Assembly (NCBI GenBank): GCA_018711945.1
Contig: DVHP01000013.1
Coordinates: 1-37,482 of the forward strand
Reading direction: 5' to 3'
From: Candidatus Ventrenecus avicola
GTDB taxonomy: Bacteria > Bacillota_I > Bacilli_A > RF39 > UBA660
Length of the DNA stretch: 37,482 nt
Shown: piece by piece, positions 15,977 to 23,260 of the stretch
How positions within the stretch are numbered: position 1 is the first letter of the stretch
Layout: every line of letters begins with the position of its first letter
Made by a program: the position numbers and the translations under genes
The notes under the pieces: generated by a model
Told to the model about the DNA's origin: nothing
What the model saw: only the letters and a program-made list of their open reading frames with translations
Database searches by the model: none

Positions 15977-17167
15977 CTATAAAAAAGACTCTTTGTCAAA
16001 CACTTTTATCCGCATCATATCAAGCCTTGACACATGTCTGTCAAGTGGCATTTTTAAAATCATATTAGGATGATTTGCTATAGAAATTTCTTCTCCATTT
16101 TCATTCCATATTGTATGAACTGTATACGAAAAAGTTTCCATATTTGGCCCAAAAAATTGTACTTCATCGCCAACTTTAAAATAATTTCTTTGTTCTAAAG
16201 TAACTATCTGTTCTTTTTCATCGTAATCTAAAACTAATCCTAAAAAATCTTGATTAGAAACTTCTTGTCGCCCTAAAAAATATTGTTCTTTCTCACCAGG
16301 AAGTTTATCAAAAAACTGTGGACTACTCTCGCGATTAGCTACTCGGTTAAGAAGGGCTAAATAATATGCTTCATCTGCCTTCGTTAAGGAATGGTCCTTT
16401 ATTTTATCTAACATTCTTCGGTAACATAAAATAACCGTTGCGATATAATAAATTCCTCTCATTCGACCTTCCACTTTAAATGAGTTAACGCCCGACGTAA
16501 TCATTTCTTCCAAATAAGGTATCATATTCAAATCTTTACTTGTCATACTAAACTTAGGAGAATCTTCTACCTCAAAAACCCAACGACAAATCTGAGCACA
16601 TCCCCCGCGATTTGCATCACGGTTAGTAAGACGGTTTGATAACACACAACGTCCCGAAAGAGAAGTACACATAGCCCCATGAACAAAACATTCAAGCTCT
16701 AAACCAGTACTTTCCTTAATCGCCTTAATATCTTCCCTACTTGCCTCACGTGCTAAAACAATTCTTGTAACTCCTAAACTTTTATAAAAAGAAGCACTCT
16801 TATGATTTAAAACACTTGCCTGAGTAGACAAATGAACTTCCAAAGGAATATTCTGTTTACGAATAAGCTCTATAACAAACAAATCACTTACTATCACCGC
16901 ATCCACATGAATTCTTGATAATTCCCATAGATACTCTTCCAAACCTTCTGTATCCTTATTATGAAAAATAATATTAACGGTTACATAAACTCTTTTTTGC
17001 ATCTTATGAGCATATTCTACTCCTGCTTTGATATCTTCTAAAGAAAAGTTCTTTGCATTCGCTCTTAAACTAAAATTTTGCCCTCCGATATAAACCGCGT
17101 CAGCTCCATAATGAAAAGCAAACTTTAATTTTTCTAAATCACCTGCTGGTGCGAGTAATTCAATCAT
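15977..17167 (-). CDS. trhP2: peptidase U32 family tRNA hydroxylation protein TrhP (YrrO-like)
   Basis: A 396-aa protein homologous to TrhP, which is needed for prephenate-dependent hydroxylation of tRNA U34 to ho5U. It opens with ELLAPAGDLEKLKFAFHYGADAVYIGG. It contains the U32 signature ECFVHGAMCTSLSGRCVLS (about 159-177). Cysteines 160, 167, 174, 190 and 194 include likely Fe-S ligands. Despite the family name, no protease chemistry is expected. It overlaps trhP1 by 8 bp, with AGGAGG before its ATG inside that gene. With trmR two genes upstream, it would supply the substrate for 5-methoxyuridine. Confidence 0.9.
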   Translation of the reverse strand: MIELLAPAGDLEKLKFAFHYGADAVYIGGQNFSLRANAKNFSLEDIKAGVEYAHKMQKRVYVTVNIIFHNKDTEGLEEYLWELSRIHVDAVIVSDLFVIELIRKQNIPLEVHLSTQASVLNHKSASFYKSLGVTRIVLAREASREDIKAIKESTGLELECFVHGAMCTSLSGRCVLSNRLTNRDANRGGCAQICRWVFEVEDSPKFSMTSKDLNMIPYLEEMITSGVNSFKVEGRMRGIYYIATVILCYRRMLDKIKDHSLTKADEAYYLALLNRVANRESSPQFFDKLPGEKEQYFLGRQEVSNQDFLGLVLDYDEKEQIVTLEQRNYFKVGDEVQFFGPNMETFSYTVHTIWNENGEEISIANHPNMILKMPLDRHVSRLDMMRIKVFDKESFL

Positions 17168-17951
17168 GACGTTCCTCCTTTGGCGGTAGCCGGTAAATCG
17201 TCTCTTGATGCAAAAAGAAAGAAGAAGTAGATGGATATTGACCAGCTTCGAATTCTTTTAACCACTCTGAAAAATGTTCAATTTGAGTAAATTCCAAATT
17301 AAGAAGATAATACTCACACGGACAATCAAGTAGTTCGTATCCATTATATACTGCATGATCATACAAAACCGTTCCATATTCATTTTCTACTAAAAGAAAC
17401 TCTTTATTATGAATTGGTTCTTTAATAAGAAATGGATTTGTTCTCTCTACACCAAAATGTCTCGCATAATTAGTAACCAATTGCCTTCTAGAATACATAA
17501 GTGGCAAATGTCCAAACAAAACAGCCCCAACCTTCGCCTGACTAGAAATATATTTTATTTCTTCTAAGGTAATATCAGGCGACAAAATAACTGAGTCAAC
17601 ATAAGAAAGATAAGCTAAAGTAGTCTCTAAACTACAAACTGCATGAGTTGCATATAATATAGTTTTTAAAGGACTATTCTTTTCTTTTAACACTTCTAAA
17701 ACGCCTAAATCTTCAAAAACAATACCCTGAGCACATTTTAAAATAGAAGGATAAAGTTCTATAAAAGAATTCATGAGCGAAGAATCAAAAAGTCGATTGA
17801 CATAAATGTAAGAGCCTTTTGGAATTTCTTGAATAGCATACTCATGACTCATTCCAACACAGTAGCCCTTTAACGGAAAAAGAAAAAGGGTATTATCCAC
17901 TTTCTCTAACTTATTATTTCCAGCTAAAACAAGATATTTATTTTTCATCAT
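17160..17951 (-). CDS. trhP1: shorter U32/TrhP-like protein (YrrN-like)
   Basis: A 263-aa divergent U32-like protein in the place of Bacillus yrrN (trhP1), which works with yrrO in tRNA U34 hydroxylation. It retains a TIM-barrel-like pattern (GSYIYVNRLFDSSLM, GIVFEDLGVLEVLK, VDSVILSPDITLEEIKYI) but lacks the U32 cysteine signature. It is therefore probably a partner subunit of the longer protein. It begins inside the 3' end of trmR (14-bp overlap) after AAGGA and overlaps trhP2 by 8 bp. Assignment rests on synteny as much as on sequence. Confidence 0.75.
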   Translation of the reverse strand: MMKNKYLVLAGNNKLEKVDNTLFLFPLKGYCVGMSHEYAIQEIPKGSYIYVNRLFDSSLMNSFIELYPSILKCAQGIVFEDLGVLEVLKEKNSPLKTILYATHAVCSLETTLAYLSYVDSVILSPDITLEEIKYISSQAKVGAVLFGHLPLMYSRRQLVTNYARHFGVERTNPFLIKEPIHNKEFLLVENEYGTVLYDHAVYNGYELLDCPCEYYLLNLEFTQIEHFSEWLKEFEAGQYPSTSSFFLHQETIYRLPPKEERHD

Positions 17952-18546
17952 TTTTCCTTACACTAACAGAGAGTCCGTCTCCAATATCCAAAAACTCTGT
18001 ATCAAACTCTTCATTGGTTTTCAAAAAGTCAATATACCCTTCTATTTTTCCAACTAATTGTCTTAAATTCTTACTTTCAATCTTATCAGACTTTCCAACA
18101 TATCCATGAAACTTTAAATTATCAGTAATAATTGCGCCTCCAGGTGCTAAAAAATACTTATATTTTTCAAAAAACTTTTTATATTGTCCTTTTGCAGCAT
18201 CAATAAAAATCAAATCATACTCTGTGCCTTCTGCTAAATTAAGTTCTAAAGCATCCTGAAATACAACCGTCACTTTACCTTCAAAACCACATTTTTTTAC
18301 ATTTTTTAAAGCTTCCATATAGTTAGTCTCGTCACGTTCAATCGTGGTAACTTTCACTTGTTGACTACTAGAAGCCATTAAAATACCAGAATAACCAATG
18401 GCACTACCAATCTCTAAAACACTCTTAATATCATGTTGTTTAATAAACTTCATCAAGTAAGCAATGCTTTCCTTTTCAATAATCGGCACATTATGCTCTT
18501 TGGCATATTCTTCCATTTCTAATATTAAATTTTTCATAGTACTCAC
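17938..18546 (-). CDS. trmR: tRNA 5-hydroxyuridine methyltransferase TrmR
   Basis: A 202-aa class I SAM-dependent O-methyltransferase. Motif I is VLEIGSAIGYSGILMAS (about 40-56). DLIFIDAAKGQYKKFF (about 120) supplies the metal-binding aspartate typical of the catechol-O-methyltransferase-like family, and IITDNLKFHG follows. In Bacillus the orthologue YrrM/TrmR methylates ho5U34 to mo5U34 in tRNA. Its position between mltG and the trhP genes matches that cluster exactly. It overlaps trhP1, and it follows mltG by 5 bp. Confidence 0.9.
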   Translation of the reverse strand: MSTMKNLILEMEEYAKEHNVPIIEKESIAYLMKFIKQHDIKSVLEIGSAIGYSGILMASSSQQVKVTTIERDETNYMEALKNVKKCGFEGKVTVVFQDALELNLAEGTEYDLIFIDAAKGQYKKFFEKYKYFLAPGGAIITDNLKFHGYVGKSDKIESKNLRQLVGKIEGYIDFLKTNEEFDTEFLDIGDGLSVSVRKNDEK

Positions 18547-18551
18547 TTTCT

Positions 18552-19616
18552 TTAATTTGTTGCACAGATACTTTGCAGCTCTTGAGCTTTAGAAATAAAC
18601 TCAGAATAATTCTCTTGAAAGAATACTTCTCCAGTACAAGTATTAGCAACAAAATAGTAGTAATTCGTATCACTTGGATTTAACACCGCATCAATACTAC
18701 TAATATCCGAATTACAAATCGGTCCAATAGGTAGTTTACCATTCATTCGTCCATCTGTCAAACGAGTATTATATGGATTCATATTATTAATGTCATCCAC
18801 AGTTAAATAATCGTCTAAACTCTTACCAACTCCATAATAAGTCGTAACGTCACTTCCTAAAGACCAATTATCTCGAAGACGAGAATAAAAAACTTGAGCA
18901 GCCGTCTTACGGTCTTCTGCTGTATTCGCTTCTTTTTCCACAATAGACGCGAGAGTTAGAATTTGATGAGTCGTATATCCACTACTCGTAATAGCCTCTC
19001 TATAAGGCTCTAACTTTGTCCCGGTTTGCTTAAGCAAAGTTATAATAACCTCTCGAGGAGTAACAGTCTCTAAAAACTCGTAAGTATCTGGATACAAATA
19101 CCCTTCTAATCCATAATAAATATCACTATTTAAAATTTCACTCGTTAAAAACCAATACTCACCAGAATTCACAAGTTCATTCAAAAAGGTAGGATCATTC
19201 ACCTGTGCTAAAAACTCTTCTTCAGTAAAATCAAAGTTCAGAGAAAGTTCTTTTGCATAATCAGTAATTCTTAAACCTTCTCTTAAAGTAACACTCACCG
19301 TATTGATTTTTACATCCCCACGAGAAAACTTTTTTATCATTTCTTCTGGAGTCATCGAAGGACTAAGTTCATATTCTCCAGCTTGAATATTGTCGCGACT
19401 AAAAAATAAATACAAGTCTAAAACATATTGATTACGAACGAGTCCTGCATTTTCTAAATTCTCGGCCACCGTAGTCTTACTAGTTCCATTTTCAATCACG
19501 AATGTTACAAGAGAAGTATCTTCGGACTTCGCGCCCATTCCCCAAAAATAAAAAGAAACACCCCCAATAATCATAAGAAGGATTATCACTCCTAGTATCA
19601 CTAAAACTTTCTTCAT
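18552..19616 (-). CDS. mltG: endolytic transglycosylase MltG
   Basis: A 354-aa membrane-bound lytic transglycosylase that cuts nascent glycan strands and sets their length. The real start is MKKVLVILG, which shares one base with the DUF1292 stop (TAATG), not the upstream ATG in the track. One TM helix (about 4-27) is followed by a LysM-like part (VIENGTSKTTVAENLENAGLV). The YceG catalytic domain contains the glutamate in SIVEKEANTAEDR and the conserved LPIGPICNSDISSIDAVLNP. It is co-transcribed with ireB, whose product in enterococci is a PASTA-kinase target in envelope control, which fits a wall role. Confidence 0.95.
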   Translation of the reverse strand: MKKVLVILGVIILLMIIGGVSFYFWGMGAKSEDTSLVTFVIENGTSKTTVAENLENAGLVRNQYVLDLYLFFSRDNIQAGEYELSPSMTPEEMIKKFSRGDVKINTVSVTLREGLRITDYAKELSLNFDFTEEEFLAQVNDPTFLNELVNSGEYWFLTSEILNSDIYYGLEGYLYPDTYEFLETVTPREVIITLLKQTGTKLEPYREAITSSGYTTHQILTLASIVEKEANTAEDRKTAAQVFYSRLRDNWSLGSDVTTYYGVGKSLDDYLTVDDINNMNPYNTRLTDGRMNGKLPIGPICNSDISSIDAVLNPSDTNYYYFVANTCTGEVFFQENYSEFISKAQELQSICATN

Positions 19617-19903
19617 TACTTTTCTGTACCCACTTTCTCTTGTAGTTTTGCATAAATACTTTCTACCGTATTCCATTCTTCTTCTGTTTCCAAAGCCCCC
19701 AAAACCTTACCATTTTTTTCATACACATTCGCATACACTCTCAAAGCACCACTTTCATCATGCGTATTATCAGTATAAACAATATAATTCTTATTCGTTT
19801 CAGAAGACTCAAAGGCAAATAACTTTTGATATTCCATTTCTTTACCATCTTCACTTTCTAAAACAAAAACATCATTACTAACAGTTTCATTATTTTCTTT
19901 CAT
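19616..19903 (-). CDS. yrzB: DUF1292 family protein (YrzB-like)
   Basis: A 95-aa acidic protein with the DUF1292 pattern DVFVLESEDGKEMEYQKLFAFESSETNKNYIVYTD and a closing EEEWNTVESIYAKL. Its function is unknown, but it is nearly always found between ruvX and mltG in Bacillota, as here. AAAGGA within ruvX lies six bases before its ATG. It overlaps ruvX by 14 bp and mltG by 1 bp, so translation is likely coupled. Confidence 0.9.
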   Translation of the reverse strand: MKENNETVSNDVFVLESEDGKEMEYQKLFAFESSETNKNYIVYTDNTHDESGALRVYANVYEKNGKVLGALETEEEWNTVESIYAKLQEKVGTEK

Positions 19904-20321
19904 GTTCTATCCTTTCTTTCAAAAACGTTTCTAGTATTAACGAAGAAGCAACATTATCAATGACTTTTTTTCTTTTCTTGCGTGATTTATCTGCTTGCAG
20001 TAAAATTCTCTCTGCTTCTTTCGTAGTTAGTCTTTCATCTACAAAATGCACTGGCAGACAAAACTTTTGCTTTAAAAGTTCTGCAAAATCCTGACTTCTC
20101 TGGGCCGCGAAGCCACAAGAATTATCCATGTTCTTAGGAAGCCCTAATACAAAATCAGTAATCTTCTTTTCTTTCACAATTTTCTCTAATGCATCTATTA
20201 CACTTTCATACTCATTCTCTGGAAAATGAAGTGTTTGATAAGGCATAGCAAAAGTATTGGAAAAATCACTAACAGAAACTCCCAAACTTTTCGTCCCTAA
20301 ATCTAATCCTAAATACCTCAT
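19890..20321 (-). CDS. ruvX: RuvX/YqgF RNase H-fold protein
   Basis: A 143-aa protein. The RNase H fold begins with RYLGLDLGTKSLGVSVSD. It contains VLGLPKNMDNSCG, FVDERLTTKEAERIL and a terminal VIDNVASSLILETFL with the acidic catalytic residue. E. coli YqgF is implicated in pre-16S rRNA 5' processing; a Holliday-junction role has also been proposed. Its ATG overlaps the ireB stop (ATGA). Confidence 0.95.
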   Translation of the reverse strand: MRYLGLDLGTKSLGVSVSDFSNTFAMPYQTLHFPENEYESVIDALEKIVKEKKITDFVLGLPKNMDNSCGFAAQRSQDFAELLKQKFCLPVHFVDERLTTKEAERILLQADKSRKKRKKVIDNVASSLILETFLKERIEHERK

Positions 20322-20557
20322 TTTAAATACTCCTGTAAAATAAAGACTAGTAACTCAGCCCGATCAATGGTCAAAATTTTATCTCGTGCTCCCTTATAAG
20401 AGGAAATATATCCAGGATCTCCACTCATTAAATAACCAACAATCTGATGAATCGGTTGATATCCTCTCTCTTCTAACAACTTTGCAACTTCTTTTAAAAC
20501 CATCTTTGCATTTGCACTTTTGAGTATCTGCACATCAAATAAGGTTGTCGAATCCAT
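20318..20557 (-). CDS. ireB: IreB family regulatory protein (UPF0297)
   Basis: A 79-aa protein. MDSTTLFDVQ and GYQPIHQIVGYLMSGDPGYISSYKGARDKI are hallmarks of IreB. In Enterococcus, IreB is a phosphorylation target of the PASTA kinase IreK and lowers cephalosporin resistance. The N-terminal threonines expected for phosphorylation are present (STT). The track's 26 extra residues are upstream DNA: AGGTGA lies five bases before MDSTT, and a promoter lies just before that. It is the first gene of the operon running to greA. Confidence 0.93.
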   Translation of the reverse strand: MDSTTLFDVQILKSANAKMVLKEVAKLLEERGYQPIHQIVGYLMSGDPGYISSYKGARDKILTIDRAELLVFILQEYLK

Positions 20558-20583
20558 AACATCACCTACTTTTGTACAATAAC

Positions 20584-20612
20584 ATTGTATCAAAAAGTAT
20601 ACTTGATTACAA
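20584..20612 (-). promoter_or_regulatory. promoter of the ireB-greA operon
   Basis: Minus strand TTGTAA, 17-bp spacer, TACAAT, with a TGA extended -10, about 27 bp before the ireB ATG. It is preceded by the terminator of the pilin cluster. Confidence 0.7.
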
Positions 20613-20619
20613 GGAAGGG

Positions 20620-20652
20620 AATAAAAAAATACCAAGAAATTTTCTCAGTATT
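20620..20652 (-). terminator. terminator of the three-pilin unit
   Basis: An 11-bp minus-strand stem beginning AATAC and ending GTATT, with two G-U pairs and a 3-nt loop, followed by TTTTT. It starts 5 bp after the stop of the 104-aa pilin and isolates the unit from ireB. Confidence 0.7.
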
Positions 20653-20656
20653 CAAA

Positions 20657-20971
20657 TTAATCACTCGTACAACTACCAACATCCCAGATACAATTGAAAC
20701 ATCCCCAGAACTCACTTTCATTCCAAGCATCAACCCAACTGAAAATCAGGCTAATAAGTGCTGGTAAAAAGAAAATACATACACCCGCAATACAACGAAA
20801 GACTAAAGACTTCACTGCTTTCATTAAAGTATCTTCCTTACTACCAACAATTGCTTTAAACAAATCGATCATTCCAAAGCCAATAATGATAATTGGAATA
20901 AAGATTTTAGCAATTCGGACAATATGACCGATAAAAATAAAAGTACTACTAAGTCCAGAACAATAATCCAT
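20657..20971 (-). CDS. T4SS VirB2/TrbC-like pilin, 104 aa
   Basis: Minimal pilin module without a signal peptide. Cys4 is followed by helix 1 (IFIGHIVRIAKIFIPIIIIGFGMIDLF). Then comes a charged cytoplasmic loop with the family motif KAIVGSKEDTLMKAVKSLVFR, helix 2 (CIAGVCIFFLPALISLIF) and a tail ending WGCFNCIWDVGSC. The pilin core pattern (P in helix 1, D-x-x-KAI-x-x-SK-[ED]-D, IFFLP) is shared with five other genes here. Both ends should face outside, placing N-terminal Cys4 and the tail cysteines in one compartment. It overlaps the 275-aa gene by one base (TAATG) and is probably translated at a fixed ratio to it. Confidence 0.82.
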   Translation of the reverse strand: MDYCSGLSSTFIFIGHIVRIAKIFIPIIIIGFGMIDLFKAIVGSKEDTLMKAVKSLVFRCIAGVCIFFLPALISLIFSWVDAWNESEFWGCFNCIWDVGSCTSD

Positions 20972-21798
20972 TACTCACAACTCCTAACATTTAAAATACA
21001 CTTCTGACAAGCATCAAATTCCCCTTTTAAATTAGCCCAAGAAGAAATAAGGGAAAAAACCAAACTAACCAATGTAGGGATAAAGAAAATAATAACACCA
21101 GCTACAACACGGAACGCAAAAGACTTCGCTGCTTTTCTAATTTCATCATCTTTGGAACTCGTAATTGCTTTAAAGAAATCAACCATTCCTAAAGCAATAA
21201 TAATAAGTGGAATTAAAATCTTTACGACAAGCACAATATTACCGATAAATTGTAGGGGTTCTTTAAGTCTTCCACAAGTTTCAGAATCACTAACGGATGT
21301 GCTACCTCCAGTACTTGGAGTTGTACCAGAAACATCATTATCATCGCTACTACTTCCACTACCAGGAGCTTGACTTTGTTTATATAGATAAACTTCTCCA
21401 TTAGAAAGTGTAATAGACACACCAGCATTGATAATTGCTCCACGACTAGACAATTGATCAAAAGTATATCTTTCACAATCTCCTACAGCATTACAAAGAA
21501 CATAACGGCCAGAAGAATCATTATAATAAAACATTCTTGTTTGACCATTCAAAGAATTATTATAAAAGTCCTGTTCAACAGAATTAAAGGTATAAATGAC
21601 ATTATCATAAGCAATTTGCTGTGTCGTAAAGTTAAAAGTAACTCCACTTTGTCCTGGACGAACCTCAATACAGTTTCCACGACTTTCACATAACATATAA
21701 TTTCCACTAGAATTTTCATAATAAAATCCATCAGCATATGCAACAGGTAAAAATACCAAAAAAGCAACCGCCATAATGAGTAAATACTTCCATTTCAT
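20971..21798 (-). CDS. pilin with N-terminal repeated ectodomain, 275 aa
   Basis: A signal peptide (KWKYLLIMAVAFLVFLPVAYA) precedes a ~120-residue beta-rich ectodomain built of two related units. One starts FYYENSSGNYMLCESRGNC and the other FYYNDSSGRYVLCNAVGDC. A Gly/Ser/Thr-rich linker (SQAPGSGSSSDDNDVSGTTPSTGG) leads to a C-terminal VirB2/TrbC-like pilin module (about 170-265; KILIPLIIIALGMVDFFKAITSSKDDEIRKAAKSFAFR, IIFFIP). It ends with CQKCILNVRSCE. It may be a decorated, minor or tip pilin, which is inference. It is the middle gene of the three-pilin unit. Confidence 0.8.
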   Translation of the reverse strand: MKWKYLLIMAVAFLVFLPVAYADGFYYENSSGNYMLCESRGNCIEVRPGQSGVTFNFTTQQIAYDNVIYTFNSVEQDFYNNSLNGQTRMFYYNDSSGRYVLCNAVGDCERYTFDQLSSRGAIINAGVSITLSNGEVYLYKQSQAPGSGSSSDDNDVSGTTPSTGGSTSVSDSETCGRLKEPLQFIGNIVLVVKILIPLIIIALGMVDFFKAITSSKDDEIRKAAKSFAFRVVAGVIIFFIPTLVSLVFSLISSWANLKGEFDACQKCILNVRSCE

Positions 21799-21800
21799 AT

Positions 21801-22292
21801 TTAATCCATCCCTTCAATTTTACAAGAATCACTACTACAAGAATTCACGTCACACTCTCCGTTTAACAAACATTCTGTACAACAACACCAGTTATTCGAA
21901 TAATCGCTCCACTCATTAACCATATTTAAAACAAGTTGAACAATTCCAGGAAGAAGGAAAATCGCAACTCCTGCAATTACTCGAATCATCAAAGACTTAA
22001 ATGCTTTCGTAAGACCATCATCTTTACTTGAAGTAATCGCTTTATAAAAATCCATAATTCCAAATCCTATAATCACTATCGGTATTATGATTTTTACAAA
22101 ATTTAAAAGTGTGCCTAAAAAGAGCATCGGCTTGCGATAGGAAGGATCAGCACAAATACTATCCACGGTAACTTCATCCCCTGCCAAAACTCGAATAGAT
22201 AAAGAAGAATCATATATTTCTGCTGCACTCACCTGACGAAATAATCCAAAAGATAAGAAAAGTGCAAAAGCTATAACAAACAATTTTTTCAT
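21801..22292 (-). CDS. T4SS VirB2/TrbC-like pilin, 163 aa, Cys-rich tail
   Basis: Starts at MKKLFVIAFALFLSFGLFRQVSAA (signal peptide) after GGTGA five bases upstream; the track's eight extra residues are rejected. A short outer segment with one Cys (DSICADPSYRKP) leads to the pilin core (KIIIPIVIIGFGIMDFYKAITSSKDDGLTKAFKSLMIR, VAIFLLP). The tail is unusually cysteine-rich (CCCTECLLNGECDVNSCSSDSC), which suggests several disulphides or a metal-binding knot. It is the first gene of the three-pilin unit, directly after a cassette also found before the 519-aa pilin. Confidence 0.82.
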   Translation of the reverse strand: MKKLFVIAFALFLSFGLFRQVSAAEIYDSSLSIRVLAGDEVTVDSICADPSYRKPMLFLGTLLNFVKIIIPIVIIGFGIMDFYKAITSSKDDGLTKAFKSLMIRVIAGVAIFLLPGIVQLVLNMVNEWSDYSNNWCCCTECLLNGECDVNSCSSDSCKIEGMD

Positions 22293-22315
22293 CGTATCAC
22301 CAAACTTACATGTCA

Positions 22316-22324
22316 ATTATATCA
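22316..22324 (-). promoter_or_regulatory. extended -10 promoter of the three-pilin unit
   Basis: Minus strand TGATATAAT, an extended -10, lies between the dnaI terminator and the pilin start. The same element (TGATATACT) occurs at the matching place before the 519-aa pilin gene. Confidence 0.55.
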
Positions 22325-22330
22325 ATAAAC

Positions 22331-22361
22331 AAGCAAAAAAACTAGTGCATTTTACACTAGT
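22331..22361 (-). terminator. dnaI terminator
   Basis: ACTAGTG/CACTAGT perfect stem with a 7-nt loop and a run of seven T on the minus strand, about 20 bp after dnaI. It is a near copy of the hairpin at 33171-33191. Confidence 0.8.
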
Positions 22362-22381
22362 CACAAAAAACCACTTAGAAA

Positions 22382-23260
22382 TTACTTCCTTCGATTTTCA
22401 CTAATTAACTCCATATCCACAGTAAGTTGATTAATCCGTTCCATAATTCTCCTAGCTTTTATTTTTTCATCAGCTTTTTCATTCATAATAAAATGATTTT
22501 CTAACTCTTGCTTATTCAAGTTTGAAGTAAAAAAAGTTGTCAAATTATGATTCATTCGCGCTTGCAATATGGTCCCTAGTACTTCATCCCGACTCCACTC
22601 CGTCACTTTCTCTGCTCCAATATCATCAATACATAAAATATCAACAGTAGAATAATGATTCATATAAGAATCATACATCTCCCAATCGGATTTCAAAGTT
22701 CTTAAAATCTCCGGAAAATAAACAAGTTCCACGCGAGCCCCCTTTTTCTCCTCTAACTCATGAAGTAAAGCACTCACTAAAAAAGTTTTACCACAGCCAA
22801 AATTACCATGCAAATAAAGACCTTTCATGTTCCGAGAAAAATCATAATCAGAAAAGAACTGATCAAGCCATTTAATCACTTGAATTCGTTTCTTATCTTT
22901 CACATCAATATCTTTCATTCGTGCCGACGCACAAATATCTTCTTCACTTAAATGAGCCTTCTTTTGTTCTGCTTCCTGTTTTTTAAACTTACAAGGAACA
23001 TACGTAAAATAAATACGTCCTTCTTCTTTCTTTGGCATAGAAACATGACCAGCATAAAGATTTTTACACATATAAAGACCTTTACAAGAAGCGCAGTGCT
23101 CAAGCTCACTCAAAGTATCTTGTAATTTTGTAGTCCGTGATAATACTTCTCTTTTACTCCATCCCAAATGTTTTACCAAATTTTGAAATTTAGGATTCTT
23201 CATCGCTTCATCAAAATTCTTTTCTAAATCCTGATTCCTTTTCTGAAATTCTACTTGCAT
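22382..23260 (-). CDS. dnaI: primosomal helicase loader DnaI
   Basis: A 292-aa AAA+ ATPase that loads the replicative helicase. The N-terminal region has a zinc-binding arrangement (HCASCKGLYMC, then H and PC within ~35 residues), as in Bacillus DnaI. The C-terminal half has Walker A GNFGCGKT (about 150-157), Walker B LCIDDIGAE (about 208-216) and sensor 1 FFTSNLNK. AGGAG lies before the ATG. It overlaps the 258-aa gene by 10 bp and is the last gene of the primosome operon. Confidence 0.93.
   Translation of the reverse strand: MQVEFQKRNQDLEKNFDEAMKNPKFQNLVKHLGWSKREVLSRTTKLQDTLSELEHCASCKGLYMCKNLYAGHVSMPKKEEGRIYFTYVPCKFKKQEAEQKKAHLSEEDICASARMKDIDVKDKKRIQVIKWLDQFFSDYDFSRNMKGLYLHGNFGCGKTFLVSALLHELEEKKGARVELVYFPEILRTLKSDWEMYDSYMNHYSTVDILCIDDIGAEKVTEWSRDEVLGTILQARMNHNLTTFFTSNLNKQELENHFIMNEKADEKIKARRIMERINQLTVDMELISENRRK

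Noticed and set aside
21222-21767. Several 72-84-aa ORFs
   Set aside because: Shadow frames of the 275-aa pilin gene; their apparent hydrophobic runs come from out-of-frame reading.
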